From positions 11,249,250-11,313,249 of the forward strand of contig OX459107.1 of NCBI GenBank assembly GCA_949775045.1: a stretch of 64,000 nucleotides of DNA. Direction: 5' to 3'. The position numbers were made by a program, and so were the translations under genes. The notes beneath the pieces are model-generated. The model did not search any database and had not been told where the DNA came from. It was given only the letters and a program-made list of their open reading frames with translations. Every line of letters begins with the position of its first letter. The first letter of the stretch is position 1. The DNA comes from Metridium senile (Eukaryota > Cnidaria > Anthozoa > Actiniaria > Metridiidae). This document shows positions 1-11,000 of the stretch, one piece after another.

Positions 1-1
1 A

Positions 2-1105
2 GCCTCCATCCCAGGTCATAAAAACCTCCTGTCCGCCTCTCCCAAGGATGTGGTGCGTTTCTTGGCGTGGAAGGATAAAGGGGGTAGGACCAAGGTACAC
101 ATACCTCAGTGCCGTTTCTTCAGTCTCTCCTCTCAAAAGGCCTCTTCTTCCTGTGGTTGCCCCACTCGTTTGGCCGCTGGCACCGTCAACAGCCTCATCG
201 GTAAGCTGCGGTCTATTTTTAGTGCGGCAGGCCGAGGAGACTCTTGGAACAACATCCTGGGTGTAGGCAACCCAACTGCTCATCCTACTGTTAAAACTTA
301 CCTCAAATCAATCCAGGAAGAACAAGCCCAGGCCCGAGTTACGCCCAAACAAGCTGTGCCCATATTCTTTGATAAACTACAGATTTTATGCAACCACCTC
401 AGAGCGGCCGTGTTTGCAAGCGATGCCTCTCCAGTGCAGCGTTATGTTTCTGCAAGAGATCTAGCTTTCTTTTGTTTGGAATTCTTTTCAGCGGATAGAG
501 CCTCCGACCTGGGTCGAGTCCTTACCAAAGAAGTCGGTCGCCTCCCTAGTGGTGAGGGTTTGCTCTTCAACCACACATTTGGTAAAACCCTCAGAGGTGG
601 AAACGAGAACACCTTTTTGGTTAAAACCTGTCAGGACCGCATCGTTTGCCCAGTCGCCAATCTAGACTTGTACTTTCGTTTATGCGATGCGATGAAAGTG
701 AATCTTAGGGAAGGTTACCTCTTCCGCACCCTTAACAGCAAAGGGGAAGTATCGGATAACCCGTTTGTCGGCTCCGCTGTAGCCAATAGACTCATACGTC
801 ATCTCAAAGACGTCGGCATTCACAGCGGCGAAACGATGCATAGCTTCCGCAGTGGCTGCTCCATTACCTTATCCTTATTGGGGGTTTCTCCCGAAAATGT
901 CGCCAGTCACGTTGGATGGAGAACTCGGGAGTCATTCGATCACTATTGCCAGATCAATAAGGTCCTGGGTATGGACCATGTAGCCTCAACCCTCGCCAAC
1001 AGTACGTCGAAGCTCTCCACAGAGGCGGAGCCTGCAGCAACTACAGTGGGCAGGAAGTTTACCAGCCGTAATTCCCTTAAAGACATATCTCAAGCGTTCT
1101 CTTGA
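2..1105 (+). CDS. Tyrosine recombinase of a Ngaro/DIRS-type retroelement (5' partial)
   Basis: The frame is open from the window edge to the stop at 1105, about 367 residues, so the protein start lies outside. It is a tyrosine recombinase that would integrate the circular DNA copy of a YR retroelement. Visible catalytic set: Arg166 in FFSADRASDL, His280 and Arg283 in MHSFR, His303 in SHVGW and the nucleophile Tyr315 in FDHYCQ, all in the right order and spacing. An N-terminal helical (SAM-like) region precedes them. No stops or frameshifts are visible. RT and RNase H would be upstream, outside the window; the element's repeat tail follows at 1261. A solitary recombinase is an alternative, but the tail favours a Ngaro-like element. 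A second copy of the N-terminal domain lies at 48949. Confidence 0.88.
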   Translation, partial: ASIPGHKNLLSASPKDVVRFLAWKDKGGRTKVHIPQCRFFSLSSQKASSSCGCPTRLAAGTVNSLIGKLRSIFSAAGRGDSWNNILGVGNPTAHPTVKTYLKSIQEEQAQARVTPKQAVPIFFDKLQILCNHLRAAVFASDASPVQRYVSARDLAFFCLEFFSADRASDLGRVLTKEVGRLPSGEGLLFNHTFGKTLRGGNENTFLVKTCQDRIVCPVANLDLYFRLCDAMKVNLREGYLFRTLNSKGEVSDNPFVGSAVANRLIRHLKDVGIHSGETMHSFRSGCSITLSLLGVSPENVASHVGWRTRESFDHYCQINKVLGMDHVASTLANSTSKLSTEAEPAATTVGRKFTSRNSLKDISQAFS

Positions 1106-1858
1106 TTTTGAACACTATCGCACACTAGAGTTTTGTTGTGTTTTGAGTTTCGGGAGGAAGTACTTTGGACTTTGCCCTAGTGTTAATAAATACTTTGTGC
1201 CTTAAGTTCAGTGGTTTCGTGTCGGGTTCGCATATGAGCAGCCTTAGTGAATTAAGCGCAGGGCCAGTCCTATTTCTCCCATAACTTAACCACGCCCAGC
1301 TTTGAGCGGTCATTCAGGAGTGAAAATGGTTTACTATTTTCACTACTCATATTCCGCGAAATATTGGCGTGCGTTAAGTCCAGCATCTTCATCTCCCGGG
1401 AATATGTTGTGTACCTTGTGCGGCATTTGCACATGCGTCAGTTGCGTATTTAAAGCTTTGCTCGTTCGAGTTTAGGAGCATTTTCTATCATTGAGACACA
1501 CGGGTCACCTAGATTTTCGACCCACCCTCCTCCCCTTCGGCGACGAACTATCTTTACACGCTCATCTCCTCGCTCCTTCGCTGCTCGCTCATTAGCTTCG
1601 GGCCAGTCCTATTTCTCCCATAACTTAACCACGCCCAGCTTTGAGCGGTCATTCAGGAGTGAAAATGGTTTACTATTTTGATTATTTGAAGCCTAGAGTG
1701 CAACTCACTGAAGAATTTTGTAACACGCACACCTAGTTAGCATATTATTTTACACATATTCTCATTTGCATTTTAAAAGTGGGTTATACGAATACGCTCT
1801 AATAAATCTATTATCAATTTAATTTTATATGATAATATTCTTTCTTATTCCCTTTTAG
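1106..1858. other. Non-coding interval between retroelement and Kolobok gene
   Basis: Apart from the split direct repeats no gene is visible. The last 180 bp (1680-1858) is AT-rich and ends in a pyrimidine-rich acceptor used by the following exon. If the Kolobok gene once had a THAP exon, it is not recognisable here. Confidence 0.4.
1261..1679 (+). repeat. Ngaro-like 3' split direct repeats (B1-A2-B2)
   Basis: An 80-bp sequence beginning GGGCCAGTCCTATTTCTCCC occurs at 1261-1340 and again, apparently identically, at 1600-1679, separated by 259 bp. It follows the recombinase ORF by about 155 bp. Ngaro elements are known to end in this B1-A2-B2 arrangement, with the matching A1 at the far 5' end, here outside the window. 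The role is inferred from position. Confidence 0.6.
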
Positions 1859-2374
1859 ATATATGTGAACAATCATCCCACGATGAAACATCTTTGTCTA
1901 GTGTAGCAGGATCAAGTCATTGTGATCAATTCTGTGTATCTACTCCAGATTCAGAATCATTGATAGCTACGCCCAGTCATGATACACCCCAAACACCAGT
2001 AGCAACGCCCAGTGACGGTACACCCCAAACACCTGTAGTTACCCCCCGACATGATTTATCTGAGACACTGGTAGCTATGCCCTGTCATAGTTTACTTGAA
2101 ACTCCGGTAGCTGCAACCAATTTATCATATTCTACAGTTGATTGTGGAACATGTGTCGCTCTTCAAAAAGATAAAAGATTACTTGAGTTTAAAGTTAAAA
2201 GATTAGAACGAAAATTAAAAGAGAAAGAAAAAGCGATGGAGATAAATCAAAACAACTGGTTGGAGACATTCAATACTGTTGCAAATCCAACTACTGTGTC
2301 AACAGGTATGGTCAATTATACTCTACTTGAAGTATGCACGAGGGCCCCCGCCCCCTTTTATAAGGGAGTCCCCC

Positions 2375-2398
2375 CCCCCCCCCCCCCCCCCCACCCCC
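2375..2398 (+). repeat. Poly-C tract ending a CTTATAAGGGAGT repeat
   Basis: A run of more than 20 C follows CTTTTATAAGGGAGTC inside the first Kolobok intron. A mirror version (G-run followed by ACTCCCTTATA) occurs at 10458, so this is probably the end of the same repeat family. Another C-run lies at 3880-3897. Confidence 0.5.
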
Positions 2399-3003
2399 AC
2401 CCGGGTATGTACTTAGCTTTTTTTGGGTAAAAATAATGGGTGTTATATGGGCAAAACTGGATTGGTCTTATGTTGTGCATGAAACAAAATAGCAAATAGG
2501 CTACACGTTTTTTCTTGTATAATAATTGCTATTATTTGATAAGACAACAATTCAATGTTTATATTGGTAAAAGCTGGTTCTGTATGCTTTTTATATACAC
2601 TATTGGACCCCTCATTCTCTCAGCTTGTTACACATGGATACTTACATGTATTGATAAATTTTCTCTCATAGCAACACAGACATATTTGACATACCCTATC
2701 AATGAAGAACACCCAGCAGCACATCTACAAAATTCTGATGGGGGTGGGGATGAAAATGATGATCTTGATGAAGACAGTGATGGTGAATGTGATGATGAAC
2801 TCATGGAAATGGATGAAGAACTAGAGTATGACCATATGGATACTCCATGGACACCAGATCAAATCTAAGGAGAATACAATGAAGCTAGACAGGATGATGA
2901 CAGCTCACAAAGTGAAAACCCAAGGTAATTTCAAATACAGTTAAAAATCTGACATGATATTTATTTAAAAAAAACAGTATTACTATGTAAAGTATTCTGT
3001 TTA

Positions 3004-3256
3004 AACAATAGAGTAGTTGAATCGAGGGCATTATGCTGTGATACATCCAGTTTCCAAGGGCAACTATCACAGCATTATGCCCAAGATTTTAACTGCTCTA
3101 TTGTTTTTATTATTCAACAACAAAATTTTCCGAAGCGGACGAAAAGCTCAGCGGGCACTATGCGCTGATAGTATCCCTCCGCGGCGGGCACTATCACGTC
3201 ACGTGATCGCCCCTCGACCAATGAGAGCGGAGGAAAATTTGTTGTTGAATTATAAA
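3004..3256. repeat. Two adjacent foldback MITE-like elements in a Kolobok intron/exon border
   Basis: 3004-3108 folds on itself (AACAATAGAGTAGTT against AACTGCTCTATTGTT, with an inner GGGCATTATGCTGTGATA arm). It abuts 3113-3256, whose ends ATTCAACAACAAAATTTTCC and GGAAAATTTGTTGTTGAAT form inverted repeats. Neither encodes protein. Confidence 0.6.
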
Positions 3257-4086
3257 AAGTTATAGTGATTACACACTTGATTTACTTCATTATCATTATT
3301 TTTTAGACTTGATTACAAGAACAAGAATGTAAGGTTAGAACCAAAAGGGATTGTATTTGTATCAGAGTCTGTTTGAACATTGTCACTTCTGTTCTGCAAG
3401 TAATCCAGAAAACAAGGTAACACAAACTGGCACCCTTTTGCAAGTCCAATCTGAGTGCCACGTCTGCAAGAAAGAAAAAATATGGAAATCCCAGCCATAT
3501 CTCCTTGGAAGGTTTCCAGCAGGAAATCTTCTCCTAAGTTTTTCCATTTTGACAGCTGGTGCTTCATTTAGTAAAGTAGCACTAGTGTTTCGACACATGG
3601 GGTTACTGATGTATCACCGGTCTGTATACTACTACCATCAACGACATCTACTGATATCCACAATTGTAAATTTCTGGCGAGCATACCAGAAGAAGATGAT
3701 AAGTGCACTTAATGGGAAAAAGGTTGAACTTGCTGGAGATGGCCGCCATGATAGTATGGGGCACTCAGCCAAGGATGGGACTTATTCGACGTTTTGCTGT
3801 ACAACAGGACAGATAATTGATATTGTTCTTGTGCAGGTAACATATGAAACCCAAAATTATATATCATTACCCAATCTCCCCCCCCCCCCCCCCCCCCAAA
3901 AAAAAGAAAAAAAAGAAAAGGGATGAGAAATCTTACCAAATGTAGATAGAATATCATTTCTGTTGTCTATTTTCAATCAAATGTTTTCACCTGTACAGCA
4001 GTCTCTATATTTTATATCTCAATATTGTAACATTATTTGTATATTCCTATTTATATATAACTGATGAATTTACCGTGTATAAATAA

Positions 4087-4132
4087 AGTTATTCTATTCT
4101 ATTCTATTCTATTCTATTCTATTCTATTCTAG
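4087..4132 (+). repeat. (TATTC)n microsatellite
   Basis: About eight uninterrupted TATTC/ATTCT units within a Kolobok intron, following an AATAAAG motif that looks like the tail of an inserted SINE or LINE. No further structure is visible. Confidence 0.8.
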
Positions 4133-5122
4133 TCTCCATCTTCAAAAAGTTTAGATGCAAAAGCAGGCTATTATATGTGTCATAACAAAAATCTCATAAA
4201 TAACTGTTTAGATATGAGGTGCATAATTCCTTTCTATTATATTTACATACTATTTCATCATTTATAGGCAAATCAAGCTGGAAGTAGTACTGGCATGGAA
4301 TTTTATGGTCATCAAAAAGCCATGAAATTTCTGTTGAGCACTGAGATGATCATTGAGTCTTTCATCACAGATAGACACACCAGCATTGTTAAGTGGATGC
4401 GGGAGGAATGCCCAAAGCTGTGTAAGGAACTGGGAAAGCCCGAGATTAACCACTTTTTTGATCTTTGGCATATAGCCAAAAGTAAGTTTATCAAATTCAC
4501 TCAAATGTTGAAAATTAATAATTATAATCATATACTAAATCATATACTAAATCAACCCATTTTTTGTTTTAGCTATTAAAATATGTAGTCTTATCACTGC
4601 TTGCTAAAAATGAGGTTATCATTTCAGTGGTCCATAAGCAGACAAAACATTAATAATATCTTAGTGCTTAAATGCTTTTATTATTTTTAAGAAATCCAGA
4701 AGGTTTTGACTAAACTTGGGAAAGAAAAAGATTGTGAAATCATAACAAGATGGAAGAGGTCGTGCATAAAACATTTCTACTCGGCAGTCACATCAACCAA
4801 AGAAAACATGGGTGAAGTTGTCTTCGCCAAATTCCATACTTTCCTATATCATGTCCTCAACAAACACACAGACCTACCCAACAAGATCTTCAACAAGTGT
4901 CACCACAAGGAATTTAATAAACATCGTGTGTGGATGAAAAAACGTAAGCACTTTTACATGTGATAATTGAAATCCCACTTCTAAAACTCATGAATAATTA
5001 ATGAAGAGAAAACAAAGACAAAATCACTAGTGTGAAGGAGTTTGAAATCTGACGAAACACTTGCATAAAATTAAGCCAACTTCGCTTTGAATTTCTCCAA
5101 TAATTCTCCAATAATTTGAGAA

Positions 5123-5273
5123 GTAATATCCAACACGAGAAAGAGTGATTCATCAGGTTTTCAAACACCTCAAAATGGGCCCAAAAAAACTCGGTTGCGC
5201 CTCATTTTTTCAACCCATTTTTCAGTGTTTGAAAACCTGATGAAACACTCTTTCTCGTCTTTGATATATTACT
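5123..5273. repeat. Foldback element in a Kolobok intron
   Basis: The segment from AGTAATATCCAACACGAGAA to its inverse near 5273 forms a long hairpin; the arms include ATCAGGTTTTCAAACAC and GTGTTTGAAAACCTGAT. Likely a non-autonomous DNA transposon. Confidence 0.6.
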
Positions 5274-7552
5274 TAAACCACTCAACTCACAAAATTGTTT
5301 TGATTTTGTGAAGAAAGTTCAATTTATGAATTTTGAACAAAACAAAGATTTTATGAGTGCATATCTTACATGCAAGTGCTGTTATTATTTTTACAGAAGC
5401 ACCAGGATATTTATGTTTATGTAGCCTCTGTAAAAACATCTTTATTTTTGATAACAATCACATCTGTTTCTAACAAAAAATAGAAAATACAGAACATCTG
5501 GTGATTTTTTTCTTTTTCAAACAGAACAAAGTTATTAAAAATCCCTTCCTATGATTTGATATAAAATGAATGATTCACAGGTTCAGATGCCTATGAAAAA
5601 CTTACAGAAGCCTTACAAAAGACTAGTCTGGTGAAAGGTATTAAAAAGACATCCCCTGTGGCACAAACCAGTTGCCTTGAAGGCTACCACTCAGTTGTGA
5701 ATCAGTTTGCTCCTAAGATGTTAGCATACTCCTACTTGGGGATGCTTGTAAGGTATATTAGACAGGCATCCAAAATCAGTAAAATGAAAAGTATAAAAAT
5801 ATAATTATAACATTTTAATATTAATGTACATTTTACATTTATACACTCATTTCAATCATGTCTATTTCAGAACAAAACAGAAATTAGAAGCAAAATATAC
5901 AAACTATAATAATAATAATAATAATAATGATGCGTAAAATATATAACTAGGAAAAAAATTATACTGGAAATTACATTAAAATATCAAAAAATATCAATTT
6001 ATAGAAATAATATAATATATAAATATTAAAAAAGTTCTAAAAAATGTCTAAAATCTAAAGTTAAAATGGAAAAACCCGAATAGAAATAAATAGAATATTA
6101 AATATTTTTGAATAGAAATGTCTTAAGTCTAGCTTTAAAAAAAAAATATCAAGAGTCTCAGCACTACGAATATGCATATATAAACATGATCTATAAAATG
6201 ATTATTTAGTTGCAACGTGTATATCATATGCATTTGCATGTTATGAATAATTTGCATATTTTATTCAATTGTGCATGTTTCTTTATTCTAAGGACAATAC
6301 TGGCTGCAATTCACTTCAACTATAACCTAACACGTGATAATAAAGTGAATGACAATGGAGAAGCCAAATTGAAACTCGTCTACCCTAAGTTTAAGGATGG
6401 TGATGCTACTGTCAGAGAAGTCAAGGTGACATCAGATTATGGTAAATATACATTACTTATGCAAATATGGAATTAAAGCTCAAAAGTATACTGTAATACA
6501 TGTAAATATAAATAGTACAGGCAGTTTTTTTCTATTATTCCCATGTTACCTCTACACCCTAATTTTTTAGATTATGTGAGTGAATTGTTTGAAACTTTGA
6601 ACAAGACACCAAGGCAAAAATTAAAAGAAATAGAAGAAGAGTTGGACAACGAGACTCCTGAACCACTACACAGCATGTTGCAAAAAACAAGACAAAACAG
6701 AAGCTGTAAAGAAATACAAACACAGAAAAAAAACAAAGAAACTGCCTATTGCCCACCAACATGTACAGGTACATGTAATACACATGCACTAAAACAATTG
6801 TTACCTACAATAACTACATGTATTATAGCAAAAGACTATAAAACTAAATAAACTTTCATATAAATGTAAATATACCAGGGCGACTTTCGCAAAAAGGCAG
6901 CGAAAACGTTCCTAGCATATGATTGTAAACAAGCGCGCACTAGAATCAGCCAATCAGAGCACATGTTGTATTTGCCATTTCTCTGTACTCTGATATAGAC
7001 ATGGCCATCAGCCAATCAGAGCATGCATAAGATATTAAACATTTTATAAATGTACATGTAAATATACCAGGGTGACTTTTTAAGTTTCTAATTTTGTGTT
7101 CATCAGATGAAGAGCTCAATCAAATTCTTAATCCACCTGCTCAACCCAAAGGAACAAGGAAAGCCCCGTGCTGCAAAAACTGTGGGAAACCAATGAAGAA
7201 CCACCCCAAGAAAAAAGATGGAGTCTATCAGTGCAGTACAATTGAATAACCCTTGTTTAAATTTCATTTTCCACTTTTTTATCATTTCCTTATTTTAATA
7301 AATATTGTAAATTGTAAATAGAAAGTAGAGTATAATCAAGACTATTAAATATTAACATTATAATTATCAGTTTCAAATACACCATACTGTACATATATCA
7401 ATAAATTTTCAAGTTTCCTTTTGACTTCAAGGGAAATTATTTACCATCATTAATTTGAAAGACAGGAAAATGATTGAATTTTAAAACATGTTGTTCAATA
7501 TTAAAAGCAAATTGAAAACAAATCTCAATTTAAAACCACATATACTGTTTTT

Positions 7553-8020
7553 ACCATAACTTGTAGAATTCTCGCGCGCTGATTGGTCGAAAGCCATGAT
7601 CGATTAGAGGACACACCAATGAAATGACGGTTTTCAAAACAAAACTGTTTGGAGCGTGCGCAAGCTTTGTTCGCAAGATCCAAACAGTTTTGTTTTGAAA
7701 ATTTTTCTTTGTTTTTGGCCTATGTTATGGTAAAAAAAAACAATTCGAAATCGCTTTTCTATGGTCTGTACGCTTATCCACAATTCAATGACCAAAACTT
7801 GGCAGTGAAACCTTGAGTTTGACCATTTTCTGATGTCATTTTCATTGTCGATAAGCGTACAGACCATAGAAAAGCACTTTTGATTTGTTCTAATGATGTA
7901 CTACTATCATGCCTGAATATATTCAAATAATTATAAAGTAAAAAAAAAAACAATAATCTTAATACAAAAAAAGTTACATTTTAAAAATACTTTTGAAGAG
8001 TTTCAGGCATGATAGTAAAA
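7553..8020. repeat. Nested hairpins between Kolobok and the P2RX7_C-like gene
   Basis: Three inverted-repeat structures occupy this gap. 7640-7700 pairs CAAAACTGTTTGGA with TCCAAACAGTTTTG. 7752-7876 has perfect 26-bp arms (GCTTTTCTATGGTCTGTACG and its inverse). 7890-8015 pairs ACTATCATGCCTGAA with TTCAGGCATGATAGT. An AATAAA signal for the Kolobok gene lies at 7297. No coding sequence is visible. Confidence 0.6.
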
Positions 8021-8041
8021 CGATATTTTAATTAACCTACA

Positions 8042-11000
8042 TCACTGCAATTGTTCATTTTGATGTTCGTCTTCTGAACATTCTTCGTACTCTGATTCAT
8101 CATCTTCATCGGGTTCAAGCTCGAATCCAGTGTAGTCGTCGAGAGTATCTTCTGGGAATGTCCCTCTTATTTTGTCGTAAACACAACAAGGCAAAGCTAG
8201 TCTCTTTGAATTCCCCACGTACTCGTACACAAAACGCATAAATTGACGATAGGAAACTGCTCGGAAGAACCTGTAAAAGAGCGTTTAAGAGAGCTCGTCC
8301 CTAATAACCGAACATCGTAGGAAGAGCTCAAAAATAAAAATCCTTTAAACTTTCCCAGATTATAGCGTTTAGGGTGCTATTACTTCAAAATAAATCCTAG
8401 ACTCATTGGGTCTTTATTTTTCGAGAACGGGGACAATTTTGATTTTCGGGGTTTTTGAGTAATTTTTGAGCTCAAACCACTACCTCTATAAAGATATAAA
8501 TTTGTCCACAAATTCCAAATAAAATGCTATTTTTAACATAACAAATGTAAAGTATAGGTAGTTAACTACATTTTCCTGTATTTTGGATTGGTTTTAGAAA
8601 ATTAGGAATATTTTACAGATTTTTCTTTATTCACAATTTTTTTGCAAATTTAGCGACAGTAAAAATTGTCTAACTTTACGCTAAAATATCTCCGCTGGTA
8701 TGGTGATCCTGAACATTTGAATACTTGTAAAATAAAGACAAACATCACTTCTATCGATACATCAAATAAAATTTTGGGGCCACTCAAAAACAGTCTTCAT
8801 AGAGTCGATAATTCATAGGGTCATAATGCCAAAATTTGACGAGTTGCGGTATTGTTTTGTCACGCAATCTTTATGGTCAGCGAAGGGAAAAAATTCTCAG
8901 TCCGTAAAAATAAGTTTGTTATTAAAAATATCTTGCATAATAATGACTTATGACTTTCATCAAACTCTGATTGTGTTAAGTGAGAAATTCAACTAAATTT
9001 TTTAAACTTTTAGGATAAATTACTTGACAGTCGATAAGTAAATTTTCGCAGTTCGGTCGCTTTGTGCAATACTTCGACATTTGAGCATAAATATGATAAC
9101 AAACTGTCACTTGAATTATAACTCACCCTAAATGCAGGATATAATCCATTTTAAGAGCTTCTTTTAGGTAAGCGACCGAGATTTGGAACTGTTTCGGAAG
9201 AGCATCGTGTGAACGAAGTCAACTGACTCAGACTACAAGATGGCGTTACACACAGGAATCCCATGCGGCGAACTTTATTGTTATGTAGTCAATCACTTCA
9301 TTAGATGGCTATCTGATTTGAGATGCCCGATAAAATTAAAGCTTTGTATATATTGTTAAAAAATTAAAGACAATTTCAAGAAATTATCAGATATAATATC
9401 TAAATTATCCTATAAAATTATCAAAACAATAACTTGTTAACCATTCCATAAATGCCGCGTGAGATGAGGTTCGCTAAAGACAACAATGGTATGAGGTTGT
9501 TCACGATTGCTGAGTTCCTTACACCTCAGCAAATTCAGTCCTATATCAGTAGAACCGCTGCCAAGCTAAAGACCCCCATGGCTAACCTGATTGATGCAGA
9601 AGAGCAATTTGTGACAGCTACTGAAGCAGAAGTCTACCAATCTACGCGAACTGAAGTCCTTCATCATTGCTCCCTTCACCACCCTATTACCTATGCTACC
9701 TTTAATCTTTGTCAGTTAAACAAGTCTAATGGACTGAAACAGCTAAGTATCAAAATACTTTCTACTGTATGCGAGTACTTTGACATTGATACCAGTAACA
9801 TTACAAGTCACCGAAAGGCTCCCTACATCGATCTCTTAAGTACAACGCTGCAGTCCTGCCCTTGTACACAGACACCCGCATAATTTTGCTTTTGTTTTGC
9901 TTTGGGGGGTTCTCCCTTACTCCAAGTCGGGTAGGGGTGATCAACAAAGCAGAGTAAAAATGACCCTTACAGGTACGGAATCATGTTGCGTAACTTATTT
10001 TTGAGCCAGGACCCTAAAGGGTACGTACAGGAAATATTTTTAACCCTAAAAGGTACGCCGATCACCTCTACCACCCCTACCGCTTCGCAAAGGGAGTACA
10101 CCCCGGAGTTATAATTAGAAGAAAAAAAACGTTTTACACAATGCAAAAACGGCTGAGTAGAACACAGTAAATTGCGCTAATCACTGATGCATTCAGGATA
10201 ACACTTTGTAGTTAGTAAAACTCATTATTGAGTAAAAGTGAGGTTAAACTCAATATATTGAGTACATGGTACATTGTACTCAATGGATGTCTACATTACT
10301 CTCATTAGTCATATGTTTACTCTCAATAATGAGTTGTTTTACTCACTATAAAGTGTCATCCTGAATACATGATTAACGCAACATACTGTGTTGTATCTAC
10401 TCAGCCGTTTTTACACCACAGTGAAGAATTATCACTTGATGTTAAGGTGAACTCTAGGGGGGGGGGGGGGGGGGGGGGACACTCCCTTATATTTACTATA
10501 CGGGGACGTTCCGCCAAACAGGGTATGGTTTTTTGCCTTGGCGTCTTGAATAGGGTATACCATTTAGACTAATTTGTCTTACTTAAATACGGTCGCCTTT
10601 TTTAACTGTACTATGTCTTACACAGTGTGTAAATATGTGTAGGGTATACAATTTCTCCCTTGAGTCTTGGATAGGGTCTACTTTTTACCAATTTGTCTTG
10701 AATAGGGTACGTATTTTTAGGATTATGCTGTCTTAAATAGGGTCAGGGTTTAGAGGTACCAGCGGAACGTCCCCGTCAGAAACTGGGTCAAGTACCCCCC
10801 CCCCCCCCCCCCCCCCCAATTAGTATACTAAACAAATAGGGTTGTTTTTTTGATGTTAGATCTTAAAATAGAATACTATATTCGCATAGAACCGATACCA
10901 AAATGATAGTTCTTATAGTAAATGATGATGAAATGAAGCCAGTAATAAGACAACAAGACAACAAGCTGAACCCATAGATCTGGCGACCTAAAGATATAAA

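Larger units (their letters stand above)
1859..7249 (+). pseudogene. Kolobok-superfamily transposase gene, multi-exon, lightly decayed
   Basis: Ten exon-like segments with GT-AG borders: 1859-2305, 2672-2924, 3307-3836, 4268-4481, 4692-4943, 5581-5752, 6293-6441, 6571-6768 and 7107-7249, plus a presumed missing first exon. The order is a Thr/Pro-rich region with a CGTC motif and coiled coil, an acidic exon, then the RNase H-like core: GDGRHDSMGHSAK in exon 3307, TDRH and FDLWHIAKS in exon 4268, LEGYHSVVNQFAPK in exon 5581, and a C-terminal CCKNCGKPM zinc motif. These are Kolobok transposase hallmarks; such enzymes cut and paste into TTAA. Lesions: in-frame TAA at 2866 and a +1 frameshift near 3351-3375. 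No THAP exon is visible upstream. Introns contain foldbacks, poly-C tracts and a (TATTC)n run. Confidence 0.82.
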
